A stretch of DNA of 64,000 nt from Bacteroidia bacterium (GTDB taxonomy: Bacteria; Bacteroidota; Bacteroidia; B-17B0; Aurantibacillaceae), in contig JALHRL010000017.1 in the NCBI GenBank assembly GCA_022841465.1, positions 1-64,000 on the forward strand, in the 5' to 3' direction. The notes under the pieces are model-generated. The model was given only the letters and a program-made list of their open reading frames with translations. It had not been told where the DNA came from and searched no databases. Numbering within the stretch: position 1 is the first letter of the stretch; each line of letters begins with the position of its first letter. Of this stretch, positions 56,861 through 64,000 are shown one piece after another. Made by a program: the position numbers and the translations under genes.

Positions 56861-57030
56861 CAACCCTAACCCTCCCGACTACTTTGTGTCGGGACAGGCC
56901 CTTCGCCAATTTCAAAATCCCGACATTTATCGTCGGGAGGGGGAATACATTTGGAATTAAAAATCATTTCGTAATCTATTTTCAACGTGATGCCTTCCCC
57001 CTTTTTTAAAGGGGGACTAAGGGGGATTAG
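56861..57030. repeat. Palindromic C5/G5 repeat, copy 1 (expanded)
   Basis: Begins CAACCCTAACCCTCCCGAC and ends GGGGGACTAAGGGGGATTAG. It contains an inner hairpin TCCCGACATTTATCGTCGGGA and a second hairpin CCCCCTTTTTTAAAGGGGG. Its last 130 bases (56901-57030) are identical to 57718-57847. Confidence 0.9.
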
Positions 57031-57044
57031 ATGGTTTATAATTT

Positions 57045-57153
57045 CAATCCCCCTAACCCCCTTTTCTAAGGGGGAATACATCCGTTTAATTTCGTAATTT
57101 TTTTAACCGCGATGCCCTCCCCCTTTTTGAAAAGGGGGATAAAGGGGGATTAG
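57045..57153. repeat. Palindromic C5/G5 repeat, copy 2
   Basis: Begins CAATCCCCCTAACCCCC and ends AAAGGGGGATTAG. The outer arms AATCCCCC/GGGGGATT enclose two hairpins (CCCCCTTTTCTAAGGGGG and CCCCCTTTTTGAAAAGGGGG). It ends 32 bp before the DUF559 gene. Confidence 0.9.
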
Positions 57154-57185
57154 AACAATACTAATTTTAATATTATTTTTAATCT

Positions 57186-57545
57186 ATGAAAAACAAAAAT
57201 CTCAAAGAATTTGCAAGAGAAAACAGAAATGATTCTACTTTTGGTGAAGTTATTCTTTGGACCAAAGTTCTTTCTAAAAAAAAGTTGGGTTATCAATTTA
57301 ATCGACAATTTATAATTGAAAATTTTATTGTTGATTTTGTGAGTAGGAAACTAAAATTAATTATAGAAGTTGACGGATACTCCCATCAATTCAAATATTC
57401 AAAAGATAAAAATAGAGATTTCGTTTTATCTAAACTTGGTTATACCGTTTTGCGTTTTCAGGAAGCTGAAATAAAGTATGACCTAGATAATGTTGTAAGA
57501 AATATTTCTGATTACATTGAAAATTTTGAAAAATCCAATTTGTAG
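57186..57545 (+). CDS. DUF559-family Vsr-like endonuclease
   Basis: A 119-residue protein of the DUF559 family, which shares the fold of very-short-patch (Vsr) and restriction endonucleases. Visible motifs are the N-terminal RENRNDSTFGEVILW, YQFNRQFIIENFIVDFVS (D about 57 of the catalytic core), KLIIEVDGYSHQ (E-x-D about 67-69) and GYTVLRFQEAEI. It probably cuts or nicks DNA. The gene is enclosed by four copies of a palindromic repeat, two on each side. This suggests that protein and repeats form one mobile or selfish unit. Confidence 0.85.
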   Translation: MKNKNLKEFARENRNDSTFGEVILWTKVLSKKKLGYQFNRQFIIENFIVDFVSRKLKLIIEVDGYSHQFKYSKDKNRDFVLSKLGYTVLRFQEAEIKYDLDNVVRNISDYIENFEKSNL

Positions 57546-57550
57546 TTTTA

Positions 57551-57668
57551 CAATCCCCCTAACCCCCTTCGCCAAGGGGGAATACATCTTCATCTCAAAA
57601 AAAATTCGTAAAGTTTTATCACCGTGATGCATTCCCCCTTTTTGAAAAGGGGGATAAAGGGGGATTAG
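57551..57668. repeat. Palindromic C5/G5 repeat, copy 3
   Basis: Starts 5 bp after the DUF559 stop (CAATCCCCCTAACCCCC) and ends GGGGGATTAG. It has hairpins CCCCCTTCGCCAAGGGGG and CCCCCTTTTTGAAAAGGGGG, with the same layout as copy 2. Confidence 0.9.
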
Positions 57669-57701
57669 AAAAATATAATTTATTGTATTTATTAATACTC
57701 C

Positions 57702-57847
57702 CAATCCCCCTAGCCCCCTTCGCCAATTTCAAAATCCCGACATTTATCGTCGGGAGGGGGAATACATTTGGAATTAAAAATCATTTCGTAATCTATTTTC
57801 AACGTGATGCCTTCCCCCTTTTTTAAAGGGGGACTAAGGGGGATTAG
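57702..57847. repeat. Palindromic C5/G5 repeat, copy 4 (expanded)
   Basis: Starts CAATCCCCCTAGCCCCC and ends GGGGGATTAG. It carries the same expansion as copy 1; 57718-57847 is a perfect 130-bp direct repeat of 56901-57030, so the DUF559 gene lies between direct repeats. Confidence 0.9.
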
Positions 57848-58188
57848 AACAAATTCAATTAATCCGCATAGCCCTCCCCTTTTTATAATTTCAGCCATTG
57901 AAATAAAAACAAAAACAACACATGTTACAACACCAAAACACCTTTATTTAAGCAATCATAAGCAACTATTTTTCAAATACTTAAATACCTAAAAAATTGT
58001 TAAAATTCGTTCAAAAAACGCTATATTTGGAGACTATGGGAATCCTAAGCCTTTTTCAGTGTGACTGAAGTGGCGAAGCTTTGTAATATTCATAACAATA
58101 AAAAGGAATCGATTTTATACCAACTAAATAACAAGAAAATACGGGCTGCAATTTTCATCTTCAAACACATTTCAGTAAATTTAAATTA
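57848..58188. other. Leader region of the MNT-HepT genes
   Basis: No gene is seen in these 341 bases. The likely promoter at 57997-58029 implies an untranslated leader of about 150 nt. The leader contains a short inverted pair, TTCAGTGTGACTGAA, near 58055. Confidence 0.5.
57997..58029 (+). promoter_or_regulatory. Probable promoter of MNT-HepT genes
   Basis: TTG (57997-57999), a 22-bp spacer and a perfect TATATTTG (58022-58029). The spacer is at the long end of the usual range. Confidence 0.5.
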
Positions 58189-58479
58189 GTGAACAAAGAG
58201 GTAATTATAGATACCATCCGCAACTTAAAACCTTTCTTAAAAGAAGAATTTGGTGTTGAAGAAATTGCATTGTTTGGATCGTATGCACGTGGAGAAGAAA
58301 AAAATTATAGCGACATTGATTTATTAGTTAAACTAAACAAAACTACCCTGCGTAACTATATTGGAGTAATTGATTATTTGCAAGAAAAACTAAATTCCAA
58401 AGTAGATTTAATATCTAAAAATAATCGATTATCTGACAAGTTTTTGCGTTTAATAAGCAAAGACATCATTTATGTATAA
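58189..58479 (+). CDS. MNT-type nucleotidyltransferase (antitoxin, MntA-like)
   Basis: A 96-residue protein starting at GTG. It has the minimal nucleotidyltransferase motif LFGSYARGEEKNYSDIDLLVKL (G-S-x(9-13)-D-x-D, written here as a pattern) at about 29-50 and a third acidic residue in KVDLIS. In type VII toxin-antitoxin systems the MNT protein AMPylates and silences the HepT RNase. It overlaps the HepT-like gene by 8 bp. Confidence 0.88.
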   Translation: MNKEVIIDTIRNLKPFLKEEFGVEEIALFGSYARGEEKNYSDIDLLVKLNKTTLRNYIGVIDYLQEKLNSKVDLISKNNRLSDKFLRLISKDIIYV

Positions 58480-58828
58480 CGAAATTATTCTTACAAAACT
58501 ATCTTATTGCCTTGAACATATAGAAGCAATAGAAGAATATACGAAGGGAATTTCTGATGCGGAAATTTTTGTCACAAAACAAAACGGATTGATTTACGAT
58601 GGTTCATTAATGAGATTACAAGCTCTAGGAGAATTATTAAAAAGCATTTCAACAAAGCACCCAAAAATAATTGAAGATTTGAATTATAAAGAAATTTATG
58701 ATGTAATAAAATTCAGAGATTATGCCTCACATCATTACGAGAGATTAGCGCATGATATTGTTTTCAGTATCATTCAAATTAATTTACCTGAACTAAAAAC
58801 ATGTGTGCTAAGGTTAATAAACATGTAA
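58472..58828 (+). CDS. HepT-like RNase toxin (DUF86)
   Basis: A 118-residue helical protein of the HEPN/HepT family. The active-site region is KFRDYASHHYERL (about 85-97), matching R-x(4-6)-H with the following tyrosine that is the AMPylation target in known HepT proteins. It should cleave RNA when not silenced by the MNT partner. The gene lies directly after the repeat-bounded DUF559 unit and before the structured repeats at the epimerase gene. Confidence 0.85.
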   Translation: MYNEIILTKLSYCLEHIEAIEEYTKGISDAEIFVTKQNGLIYDGSLMRLQALGELLKSISTKHPKIIEDLNYKEIYDVIKFRDYASHHYERLAHDIVFSIIQINLPELKTCVLRLINM

Positions 58829-58844
58829 TTTGTTTTAAAAATAA

Positions 58845-59119
58845 AATGATTACAGGAAAAAAAATACTCATCACAAGAAGCTTTTCAGCCTCATCCCCAG
58901 CCCTTCTCCAAAGGAGAAGGGAGCACTTTAGGAATATTTTTGATTGTTGATAGTTTAGAACTTTTTGAAACATCATCTTCATACTTATACTAACCTTTCT
59001 TTTGAAACCGCGTGCGCGGGCTGGGCGCTCCGTGTTAGGCGAGTGGCCTGTGTGGGGAATTGGAGCGCCTTGAATTTTTTGTTACTTTTTGTTTCAAGAC
59101 AAAAAGTAAGTTCTAAAAT
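58845..59119 (+). repeat. Unit A: epimerase 5'-end fragment plus structured element
   Basis: Starts ATGATTACAGGAAAAAAAA and continues TACTCATCACA, a diverged copy of the first ten codons of the gene at 59400, then non-coding sequence with CCTTCTCCAAAGGAGAAGGG. It carries stem-loop 59024-59069 (GGCGCTCC/GGAGCGCC) and terminal hairpin 59082-59109 (TTACTTTTTG/CAAAAAGTAA). The same order recurs in unit B. Confidence 0.8.
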
Positions 59120-59399
59120 ATGATCACTAATAAAAAAATATTAATAACAGCTACATTCGGCCTCACTCCCGACGACTTCGTGTCGGGATTAAAAACCCAA
59201 CCTTCTCCAAAGGAGAGGGGGTATGTTGCGAACTTAACGTTTTTGAAACACCAACTTAATACTAGCACAAATGAAAATATCGGAGACGCGTGCGTAGGCC
59301 TGCCCGTTCGTGCTAGGGGTGTGGCTCGTGCGTGGAATTGAACGGGCTTGTCTTTTTGCTTACTTTTTTGACTAAGAAAAAAGTAAGGAGAAAATAAAA
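59120..59399 (+). repeat. Unit B: second epimerase 5'-end fragment plus structured element
   Basis: Starts ATGATCACTAATAAAAAAAT and repeats the layout of unit A: CCTTCTCCAAAGGAGAGGGG, stem-loop 59302-59347 (GCCCGTTC/GAACGGGC around a 30-nt loop) and terminal hairpin near 59360-59386. The true gene starts at 59400. The 73-codon frame it contains (59120-59341) is a truncated pseudo-start, not a gene. Confidence 0.8.
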
Positions 59400-60377
59400 A
59401 TGATCACGAATAAAAAAATACTTATCACAGGTGGTGCAGGTTTCATTGGCAGCAACCTATGCGATTATTTCATTGAAAAAAACAATCACATCACCTGTTT
59501 AGATAATTTCGCTACAGGCAAACGCGAAAACATCGCCCATTTAAAAAACAATAAAAACTTTAAACTCATTGAAGGCGATATCCGCGATTTGGAAACCTGC
59601 AAAAAAGCGTGTGAAGGCATCGACTATATTTTACACCAAGCAGCACTCGGCTCGGTACCTCGCAGTATTAACGACCCCATTACCACCAACGAAGTGAATG
59701 TAAGCGGTTTTTTAAACATGTTGGTTGCAGCACGCGATGCGAATGTAAAACGTTTTGTGTACGCCGCCAGCAGCAGCACCTATGGCGATAGCGAAACACT
59801 TCCTAAAGTAGAAGAAATAATTGGCAAGCCCCTCTCCCCCTACGCTGTTACAAAATACGTGAACGAATTATACGCGCATGTGTTTGGTTTAAATTACGGA
59901 CTGGAATGTATAGGCCTCCGTTACTTTAATGTGTACGGCCGCCGGCAAGACCCTAACGGTGCTTACGCTGCAGCCATACCAAAATTTTGCATGCAATTAA
60001 TGGCGCACGAAAGCCCGGTAATTAATGGCGATGGCACTCACAGCCGCGACTTTACCTATATTGACAATGTGTTGCACATGAACGAATGTGCTTTAAGCAG
60101 CACAAACCCCAAAGCTATTGGTGAGGTGTTTAATACGGCGGTGGGAGAACGTTCTGATTTGAATCAATTGCTAGAGTTACTGAAAACCTATTTGAGTAAC
60201 TATGATGCGGCTATTAAAAACATAAAATTAACCCATGGCCCTATTCGTAAAGGAGATATACCCCACTCTTTGGCGAGTATAGAAAAAGCAAAAGAAGTCT
60301 TAGGCTACAAACCTTCTCACAATTTGGAAAAGGGATTGAAAGAAGCGGTGGAATGGTACTGGGAGAATTTGAAATAA
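59400..60377 (+). CDS. UDP-GlcNAc/GalNAc 4-epimerase-like SDR enzyme
   Basis: A 325-residue extended SDR protein with NAD-binding GGAGFIGSN (11-19), HQAALGSVPRSI (79-90), a feature of WbpP/TviC-type UDP-HexNAc 4-epimerases, and the catalytic S125, Y148 and K152 (SPYAVTKY). RYFNVYGRRQDP follows. It likely interconverts UDP-GlcNAc and UDP-GalNAc (or the uronic acids) for surface polysaccharide. First gene of the terminal plus-strand cluster; the stop is directly followed by hisH. Confidence 0.88.
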   Translation: MITNKKILITGGAGFIGSNLCDYFIEKNNHITCLDNFATGKRENIAHLKNNKNFKLIEGDIRDLETCKKACEGIDYILHQAALGSVPRSINDPITTNEVNVSGFLNMLVAARDANVKRFVYAASSSTYGDSETLPKVEEIIGKPLSPYAVTKYVNELYAHVFGLNYGLECIGLRYFNVYGRRQDPNGAYAAAIPKFCMQLMAHESPVINGDGTHSRDFTYIDNVLHMNECALSSTNPKAIGEVFNTAVGERSDLNQLLELLKTYLSNYDAAIKNIKLTHGPIRKGDIPHSLASIEKAKEVLGYKPSHNLEKGLKEAVEWYWENLK

Positions 60378-60983
60378 ATGATTGCAATAATTGATTACGG
60401 ATTAGGTAACCTTCGTTCAGTTGAAAAAATAATTCAACGAGCCGGACATACACCTGTAATCAGCTCAAACCCTGATGTGCTTCAAAATGCTGATAAACTT
60501 ATTTTGCCGGGCGTTGGACATTTTAGTAAAGGAGTAAATAATTTAAAAGAAAAAAAACTTTGGGATACATTGCAGGAAGAAGTAATACAAAAACAAAAAC
60601 CAATATTAGGTATTTGCCTGGGAATGCAACTCATGACAAACTTTAGTGAAGAAGGTAATGTAAGTGGCTTGGCATGGATAGATGCAGAAACAAAACATTT
60701 TCCGGCATCAGATAAACTTAAAATACCACACATGGGATGGAATACCTTAATTACTAAAAAAAACTCTCCTTTGGCGCAAGAAATAAACGAAACAAATGAA
60801 TTTTATTTTGTACACTCTTACTATGTTGCTTGCAATAAAAAAGAAGATATACTATTTGAAACAAATTACTTACTTAACTTCACTTCCGGATTTCAAAAAA
60901 ACAATATTTACGGTGTGCAATTTCATCCGGAAAAAAGCCATAAAGCCGGCTTAACTTTAATTAAAAACTTTTTAGCACTTTAA
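60378..60983 (+). CDS. hisH: HisH-type glutamine amidotransferase (polysaccharide paralogue)
   Basis: A 201-residue class I glutaminase with PGVGHF (44-49), nucleophile C80 in GICLGMQ, and H183/E185 in QFHPEKS, so catalytically complete. HisH releases ammonia for HisF in histidine synthesis. Here it sits in a sugar cluster beside an atypical HisF. Such HisH2/HisF2 pairs feed ammonia to a WbpG/PseA-type sugar amidotransferase. No other his gene is near. Confidence 0.85.
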   Translation: MIAIIDYGLGNLRSVEKIIQRAGHTPVISSNPDVLQNADKLILPGVGHFSKGVNNLKEKKLWDTLQEEVIQKQKPILGICLGMQLMTNFSEEGNVSGLAWIDAETKHFPASDKLKIPHMGWNTLITKKNSPLAQEINETNEFYFVHSYYVACNKKEDILFETNYLLNFTSGFQKNNIYGVQFHPEKSHKAGLTLIKNFLAL

Positions 60984-61741
60984 TGTTCAGGCCGCGCATT
61001 ATACCCGTATTATTATTAAAAAACAAAGGCTTGGTTAAAACCGTTCAGTTTAAAAAAACCACATATATAGGCGACCCTATTAATGCGGTAAAAATTTTTA
61101 ATGATAAAGAAGCCGACGAATTAATTTTTTTAGACATACATGCATCTAAAGAAAACAGATGCATTGATGTTCACCTTGTAAAAGATATTGCAGATGAAGC
61201 CTATATGCCTTTTGCGGTGGGTGGTGGTATAAAAGATATTAAATCGGCTATTGCATTGCTTCAGGCAGGTGCCGAAAAAACAATTATTAATTCTGCTTTT
61301 GCAAGCAATCCTAAATTTGTAAATGAATTAGCAAATGAAATAGGAAACCAAAGCGTGGTTGTTTGTTGCGATGTTAAAAAAAACTGGTTAGGCCAATGGT
61401 ATGCATACACCCACTCCGGAACAAAAAACACAAAACTAAGCCCAAGCGATTTTGCAAAACTAGCCGAAGAAAATGGTGCTGGCGAATTTATGTTGCAGTT
61501 TATTGATAACGATGGAATGATGCAAGGCTATAATTTAGAATTGATACATAATATAAGCTCGGCAATTAAAATTCCACTAATTGCTTGTGGAGGAGCAGGA
61601 ACAATTGACCACATGCAAAGTGCGCTAAAAAAGGGTGCCAATGCTGTTGCCGCCGGTAGTATGTTTGTGTACCATGGGCCGCATAAAGCAGTGTTGATTA
61701 ATTATCCGGAAAACAAACATTTTTTAAATATTGAAAAATAA
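60983..61741 (+). CDS. HisF-like protein, atypical active site (polysaccharide paralogue)
   Basis: A 252-residue TIM barrel of the HisA/HisF family: RIIPVLLLKN, FLDIHAS, VGGGIKD, CDVKK, ACGGAG and AAGSMF. In true HisF the first strand reads RIIPCLD and its aspartate is a catalytic acid; here that place is leucine (RIIPVLLL). The second catalytic aspartate (CDVKK) is kept. Loss of one general acid argues against imidazole-glycerol-phosphate synthesis. It supports a role as the ammonia channel partner for a sugar amidotransferase. The start overlaps the hisH stop by 1 bp. Confidence 0.85.
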   Translation: MFRPRIIPVLLLKNKGLVKTVQFKKTTYIGDPINAVKIFNDKEADELIFLDIHASKENRCIDVHLVKDIADEAYMPFAVGGGIKDIKSAIALLQAGAEKTIINSAFASNPKFVNELANEIGNQSVVVCCDVKKNWLGQWYAYTHSGTKNTKLSPSDFAKLAEENGAGEFMLQFIDNDGMMQGYNLELIHNISSAIKIPLIACGGAGTIDHMQSALKKGANAVAAGSMFVYHGPHKAVLINYPENKHFLNIEK

Positions 61742-61836
61742 AAATAATTTTTCATATTATATTGGCTATTAACTGAGTAATTAAAAAATTAAAAATAAAA
61801 TTTTATTAAAAAACTTTATTTTCTTAATGCAAAAAT

Positions 61837-63102
61837 TTGAATCTAAGTACAAAATATTTAAAATCTAATTTTCTTAAAAACGTATTGATTCTGATTACTG
61901 GGGCATCAATTTCTCAGGTTTTACCTCTAATTGCCGCACCTTTTTTATCTAGATTATATAGCCCAGAATTTTTTGGTGAATGTGGTGTTTTATTATCTGT
62001 ATCAGGTATTTTTGCAATAATTGCAACGTTTCAATATGAATCTGCAATTATGCTTCCCAAAAAAGATAAGGATACTATAAACTTATTAACCCTATGTATT
62101 TTAATTACAATATTAGTTAGCGCTTTATCATTTATCATCTGTTACACCTTTTCTAAGGAAATTGGAAATATTTTAAATTCGTACTCATTCGAGAAATGGA
62201 TTGGATACGTACCATTAATTGTATTTTTAACTGGAACTTTTAATGCACTTAATGTATGGGCTATTAAAACAAAAAATTACAAAGGCATTGCGTTAAGGCA
62301 AATCATGCAAAGTACTTCACAAGTTTCTATTAAAATTATATTAGGCAACCTTAAATTAGTCAATTCTGGTTTGGTACTTGGAACTATTTCAGGCCAAATT
62401 TCATCTACAAGTGTTCTTTTGTTTCAAACAATCAAAAAGCACAGAGCATTATTAAAAGAAATTAGTTGGGCTCGAATTAAAAAAAACATGTTTGTTTATA
62501 GAAGTTTTCCTAAATATACAATGTGGCAAGGTTTTTTCGATTTAATGAATGAATCTGGTTTTATCTTCATATTAAGTTCATTTCATGGCATGGGAACTGT
62601 TGGTTGGTACTCTTTTACTATAGCTCTTCTTCAAAAGCCGTCTCAAGTTATAGGCTCTTCCGTTGGTCAAGTATTTTATCAAAATGCTAGCACAAAAATT
62701 GCAAATAACGAATCAATATTTAACCAAACAAGAAAACTGATGATTAATCTAATTTTGATAGGCTTAATAATTTATTTACCCTTTCTCATCTTTGGTAAAA
62801 CAATTTTCAGTTTCTTATTCGGAAATAAATGGATAGAAGCAGGATTAATTGCTCAAATAATTAGTCCATGGTTATTTTCAAGATTTGTTGCCTCAACTAT
62901 GTCTAATCTTGCATATATTAAAAACAAACAAAAAGCTTTTTTCCAATTTACCCTTATAATAAATTTACTAATCCCTTTGTCTACATACGCTCTATCAATC
63001 TTTGGTTTAAGTCTCAACAATACATTAATTATTATTTCAATATTAATGGTAATAATATACATTTACATGATAAACTGGTTACTAAATTTAACAAAAGACT
63101 AA
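61837..63102 (+). CDS. O-antigen/polysaccharide flippase (Wzx/MATE-like)
   Basis: A 421-residue integral membrane protein with about 12 hydrophobic segments and the start found in Wzx-type flippases (FLKNVLILITGASISQVLPLIAAPFLSRLYSPEFFG, spanning about 13-48). The next landmark is IFGKTIFSFLFGNKW. The start codon is TTG; a nearby ATG (61826) is in another frame and closes quickly. It would move lipid-linked oligosaccharide across the inner membrane. It ends 1 bp before the methyltransferase gene. Confidence 0.88.
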   Translation: MNLSTKYLKSNFLKNVLILITGASISQVLPLIAAPFLSRLYSPEFFGECGVLLSVSGIFAIIATFQYESAIMLPKKDKDTINLLTLCILITILVSALSFIICYTFSKEIGNILNSYSFEKWIGYVPLIVFLTGTFNALNVWAIKTKNYKGIALRQIMQSTSQVSIKIILGNLKLVNSGLVLGTISGQISSTSVLLFQTIKKHRALLKEISWARIKKNMFVYRSFPKYTMWQGFFDLMNESGFIFILSSFHGMGTVGWYSFTIALLQKPSQVIGSSVGQVFYQNASTKIANNESIFNQTRKLMINLILIGLIIYLPFLIFGKTIFSFLFGNKWIEAGLIAQIISPWLFSRFVASTMSNLAYIKNKQKAFFQFTLIINLLIPLSTYALSIFGLSLNNTLIIISILMVIIYIYMINWLLNLTKD

Positions 63103-63103
63103 T

Positions 63104-63859
63104 ATGAATATTAAGCAAACAATTAAAAACATCTTACAATTTTCTCCGACGAAAAATCTTGAAATAGATAAAATAAAAATTATAAGAGAATCAAAAAAAG
63201 AAGAATTAAAGGATTTTTCATTCGTTGAAAATATGCTTTGTGAATTAGGTTTAAACGATGAAGAACTTTTTAATTTTCCAGAAAAATTAATTAAGTATAC
63301 TGGTAAAGGATTACAAAGTTGGCAATATCCTTCTCAATTCGGCAAATATTTAATTAAACTTACAGACTATAAAATAAACTCTTATATAGAAATAGGCGCG
63401 AAACATGGTGGAACATTTATTATAACAACAGAATATCTCAACAAATTCAATTTAATAAACAAGGCTATTGCTATAGATCTTTTTTCAATTAAAGGAGTTA
63501 ATGAATATAAAAAAAGTAATTCTTTTTGTAAATCTTATGCAATAAATAGCAGATCTCTTAAATTCAAGAATTTAATTGAAAGGCATGGTCCGTTTGATCT
63601 TGCATTAATTGATGGTGATCACAGTTATGAAGGTTGTAAATCAGATTTCTTAACAATGAAAAATCATTGCAAAATTTTAGCATTCCATGATATTGTTGGT
63701 ATGGGTGTACCAGGTGTCGTTAAATTGTGGAATGAATTGAAAGATAAATATTCTGATGAATACGATTTTTTTGAATTTATAGATCAATATTCAGAAGTGA
63801 AAGACAAAACAAATAAGACTTGGCTAGGTTTAGGCTTAGCTGTTAAAAAAACGAATTAA
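63104..63859 (+). CDS. Class I SAM-dependent methyltransferase (Methyltransf_24-like)
   Basis: A 251-residue protein. The SAM-binding motif I is [12 protein letters not shown] (about 92-103), motif II includes AIDLFS, and the acidic [15 protein letters not shown] (about 163-177) and AFHDIVG (about 190) are typical of Methyltransf_24/CmcI-like enzymes. A divalent metal may bind at the D/H residues. Its acceptor is probably a sugar of the polysaccharide made by this cluster, judged from context. Confidence 0.82.
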   Translation: MNIKQTIKNILQFSPTKNLEIDKIKIIRESKKEELKDFSFVENMLCELGLNDEELFNFPEKLIKYTGKGLQSWQYPSQFGKYLIKLTDYKINSYIEIGAKHGGTFIITTEYLNKFNLINKAIAIDLFSIKGVNEYKKSNSFCKSYAINSRSLKFKNLIERHGPFDLALIDGDHSYEGCKSDFLTMKNHCKILAFHDIVGMGVPGVVKLWNELKDKYSDEYDFFEFIDQYSEVKDKTNKTWLGLGLAVKKTN

Positions 63860-64000
63860 TGGATATAATTATTGGGGCAGGAATTTCAGGTTTAAGCTAT
63901 GCTAATTTCTGTGAGCATCAAAACTATCTTATCTTAGAAAGGGAAAGTGAACCTGGAGGGTATTGTAAAACCGTAATAAAGGATGGATTTATTTGGGATT
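63859..64000 (+). CDS. FAD-dependent oxidoreductase/mutase, 5' part only
   Basis: The start ATG shares one base with the previous stop (TAATG). The 47 visible residues begin with a dinucleotide-binding fold ([18 protein letters not shown], GxGxxG) and continue [14 protein letters not shown]. This is the N-terminus of the amine-oxidase/UDP-galactopyranose mutase-like flavoprotein class. The gene runs off the window, so the exact family cannot be decided. Confidence 0.8.
   Translation, partial: MDIIIGAGISGLSYANFCEHQNYLILERESEPGGYCKTVIKDGFIWD

Noticed and set aside
56866-57898. Minus-strand frames at 56866-57081, 57483-57704 and 57710-57898
   Set aside because: They consist largely of the translated C5/G5 repeat (PLSPPLKKGEG and similar) and share sequence only because the repeats do.
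59120-59341. 73-codon plus-strand frame starting like the epimerase
   Set aside because: Only the first ten codons resemble the epimerase; the rest is structured repeat. Recorded as part of a duplicated unit instead.

Overview
The window is AT-rich DNA (intergenic parts especially so) from a member of the phylum Bacteroidota, probably an uncultivated or environmental lineage. The evidence is a protein with a type IX secretion (Por) C-terminal sorting domain, the gliding proteins GldB and GldC, several secreted SprB/Rhs-type giants, type III pantothenate kinase, and promoters with the Bacteroidota signature TTTG-N18/19-TAnnTTTG. The first 16 bases are the 3' end of the Illumina TruSeq adapter, so this is a contig end. 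The gene running off that end is cut by the assembly, not by biology.

Layout. (1) 17-11306, minus strand: an operon of two giant secreted proteins (1585 aa SpvB/Rhs-like; >2000 aa with four tandem repeat modules followed by YD-like repeats) with a 143 aa secreted protein between them. (2) 11732-18971: a type II secretion/type IV pilus-like cluster (pseudopilins, GspF, A24 prepilin peptidase, MORN protein) flanked by a NarL response regulator and by a histidine kinase plus receiver-only protein that appears to start at CTG. (3) 19169-28721: an accessory island ending at an integrase and tRNA-Phe. It holds a Sir2 protein between AT palindromes, a DUF2971 gene with integron attC-like flanks, a GHKL ATPase fused to a PD-(D/E)XK nuclease domain, and an overlapping three-gene operon (STAS-GHKL kinase, DUF4325 STAS-like protein, two-TM coiled-coil protein) that looks like a partner-switching module. 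(4) 28834-53970: core genes, including coaX, lptC, surE, lpxB, a SpoIID protein, rpsT, wecB-type epimerase, gldB-gldC, mnmA, recQ, an M23 peptidase and several outer-membrane proteins. (5) 53971-59399: groES-groEL embedded in intergenic repeats. These include a multi-hairpin element, a DUF559 nuclease gene enclosed by four palindromic repeat copies, an MNT-HepT toxin-antitoxin pair, and a duplicated unit with a covarying stem-loop that carries copies of the first codons of the downstream epimerase gene. (6) 59400-64000: start of a surface-polysaccharide cluster (UDP-sugar 4-epimerase, HisH/HisF paralogues, flippase, methyltransferase, partial flavoprotein).

The best candidates for undescribed biology are the STAS/GHKL/DUF4325/membrane operon with the neighbouring GHKL-nuclease in the tRNA-Phe island, the DUF559 gene with its palindromic repeats, and the structured repeat before the epimerase. 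All functions are inferred from sequence motifs read by eye; no database search was run.
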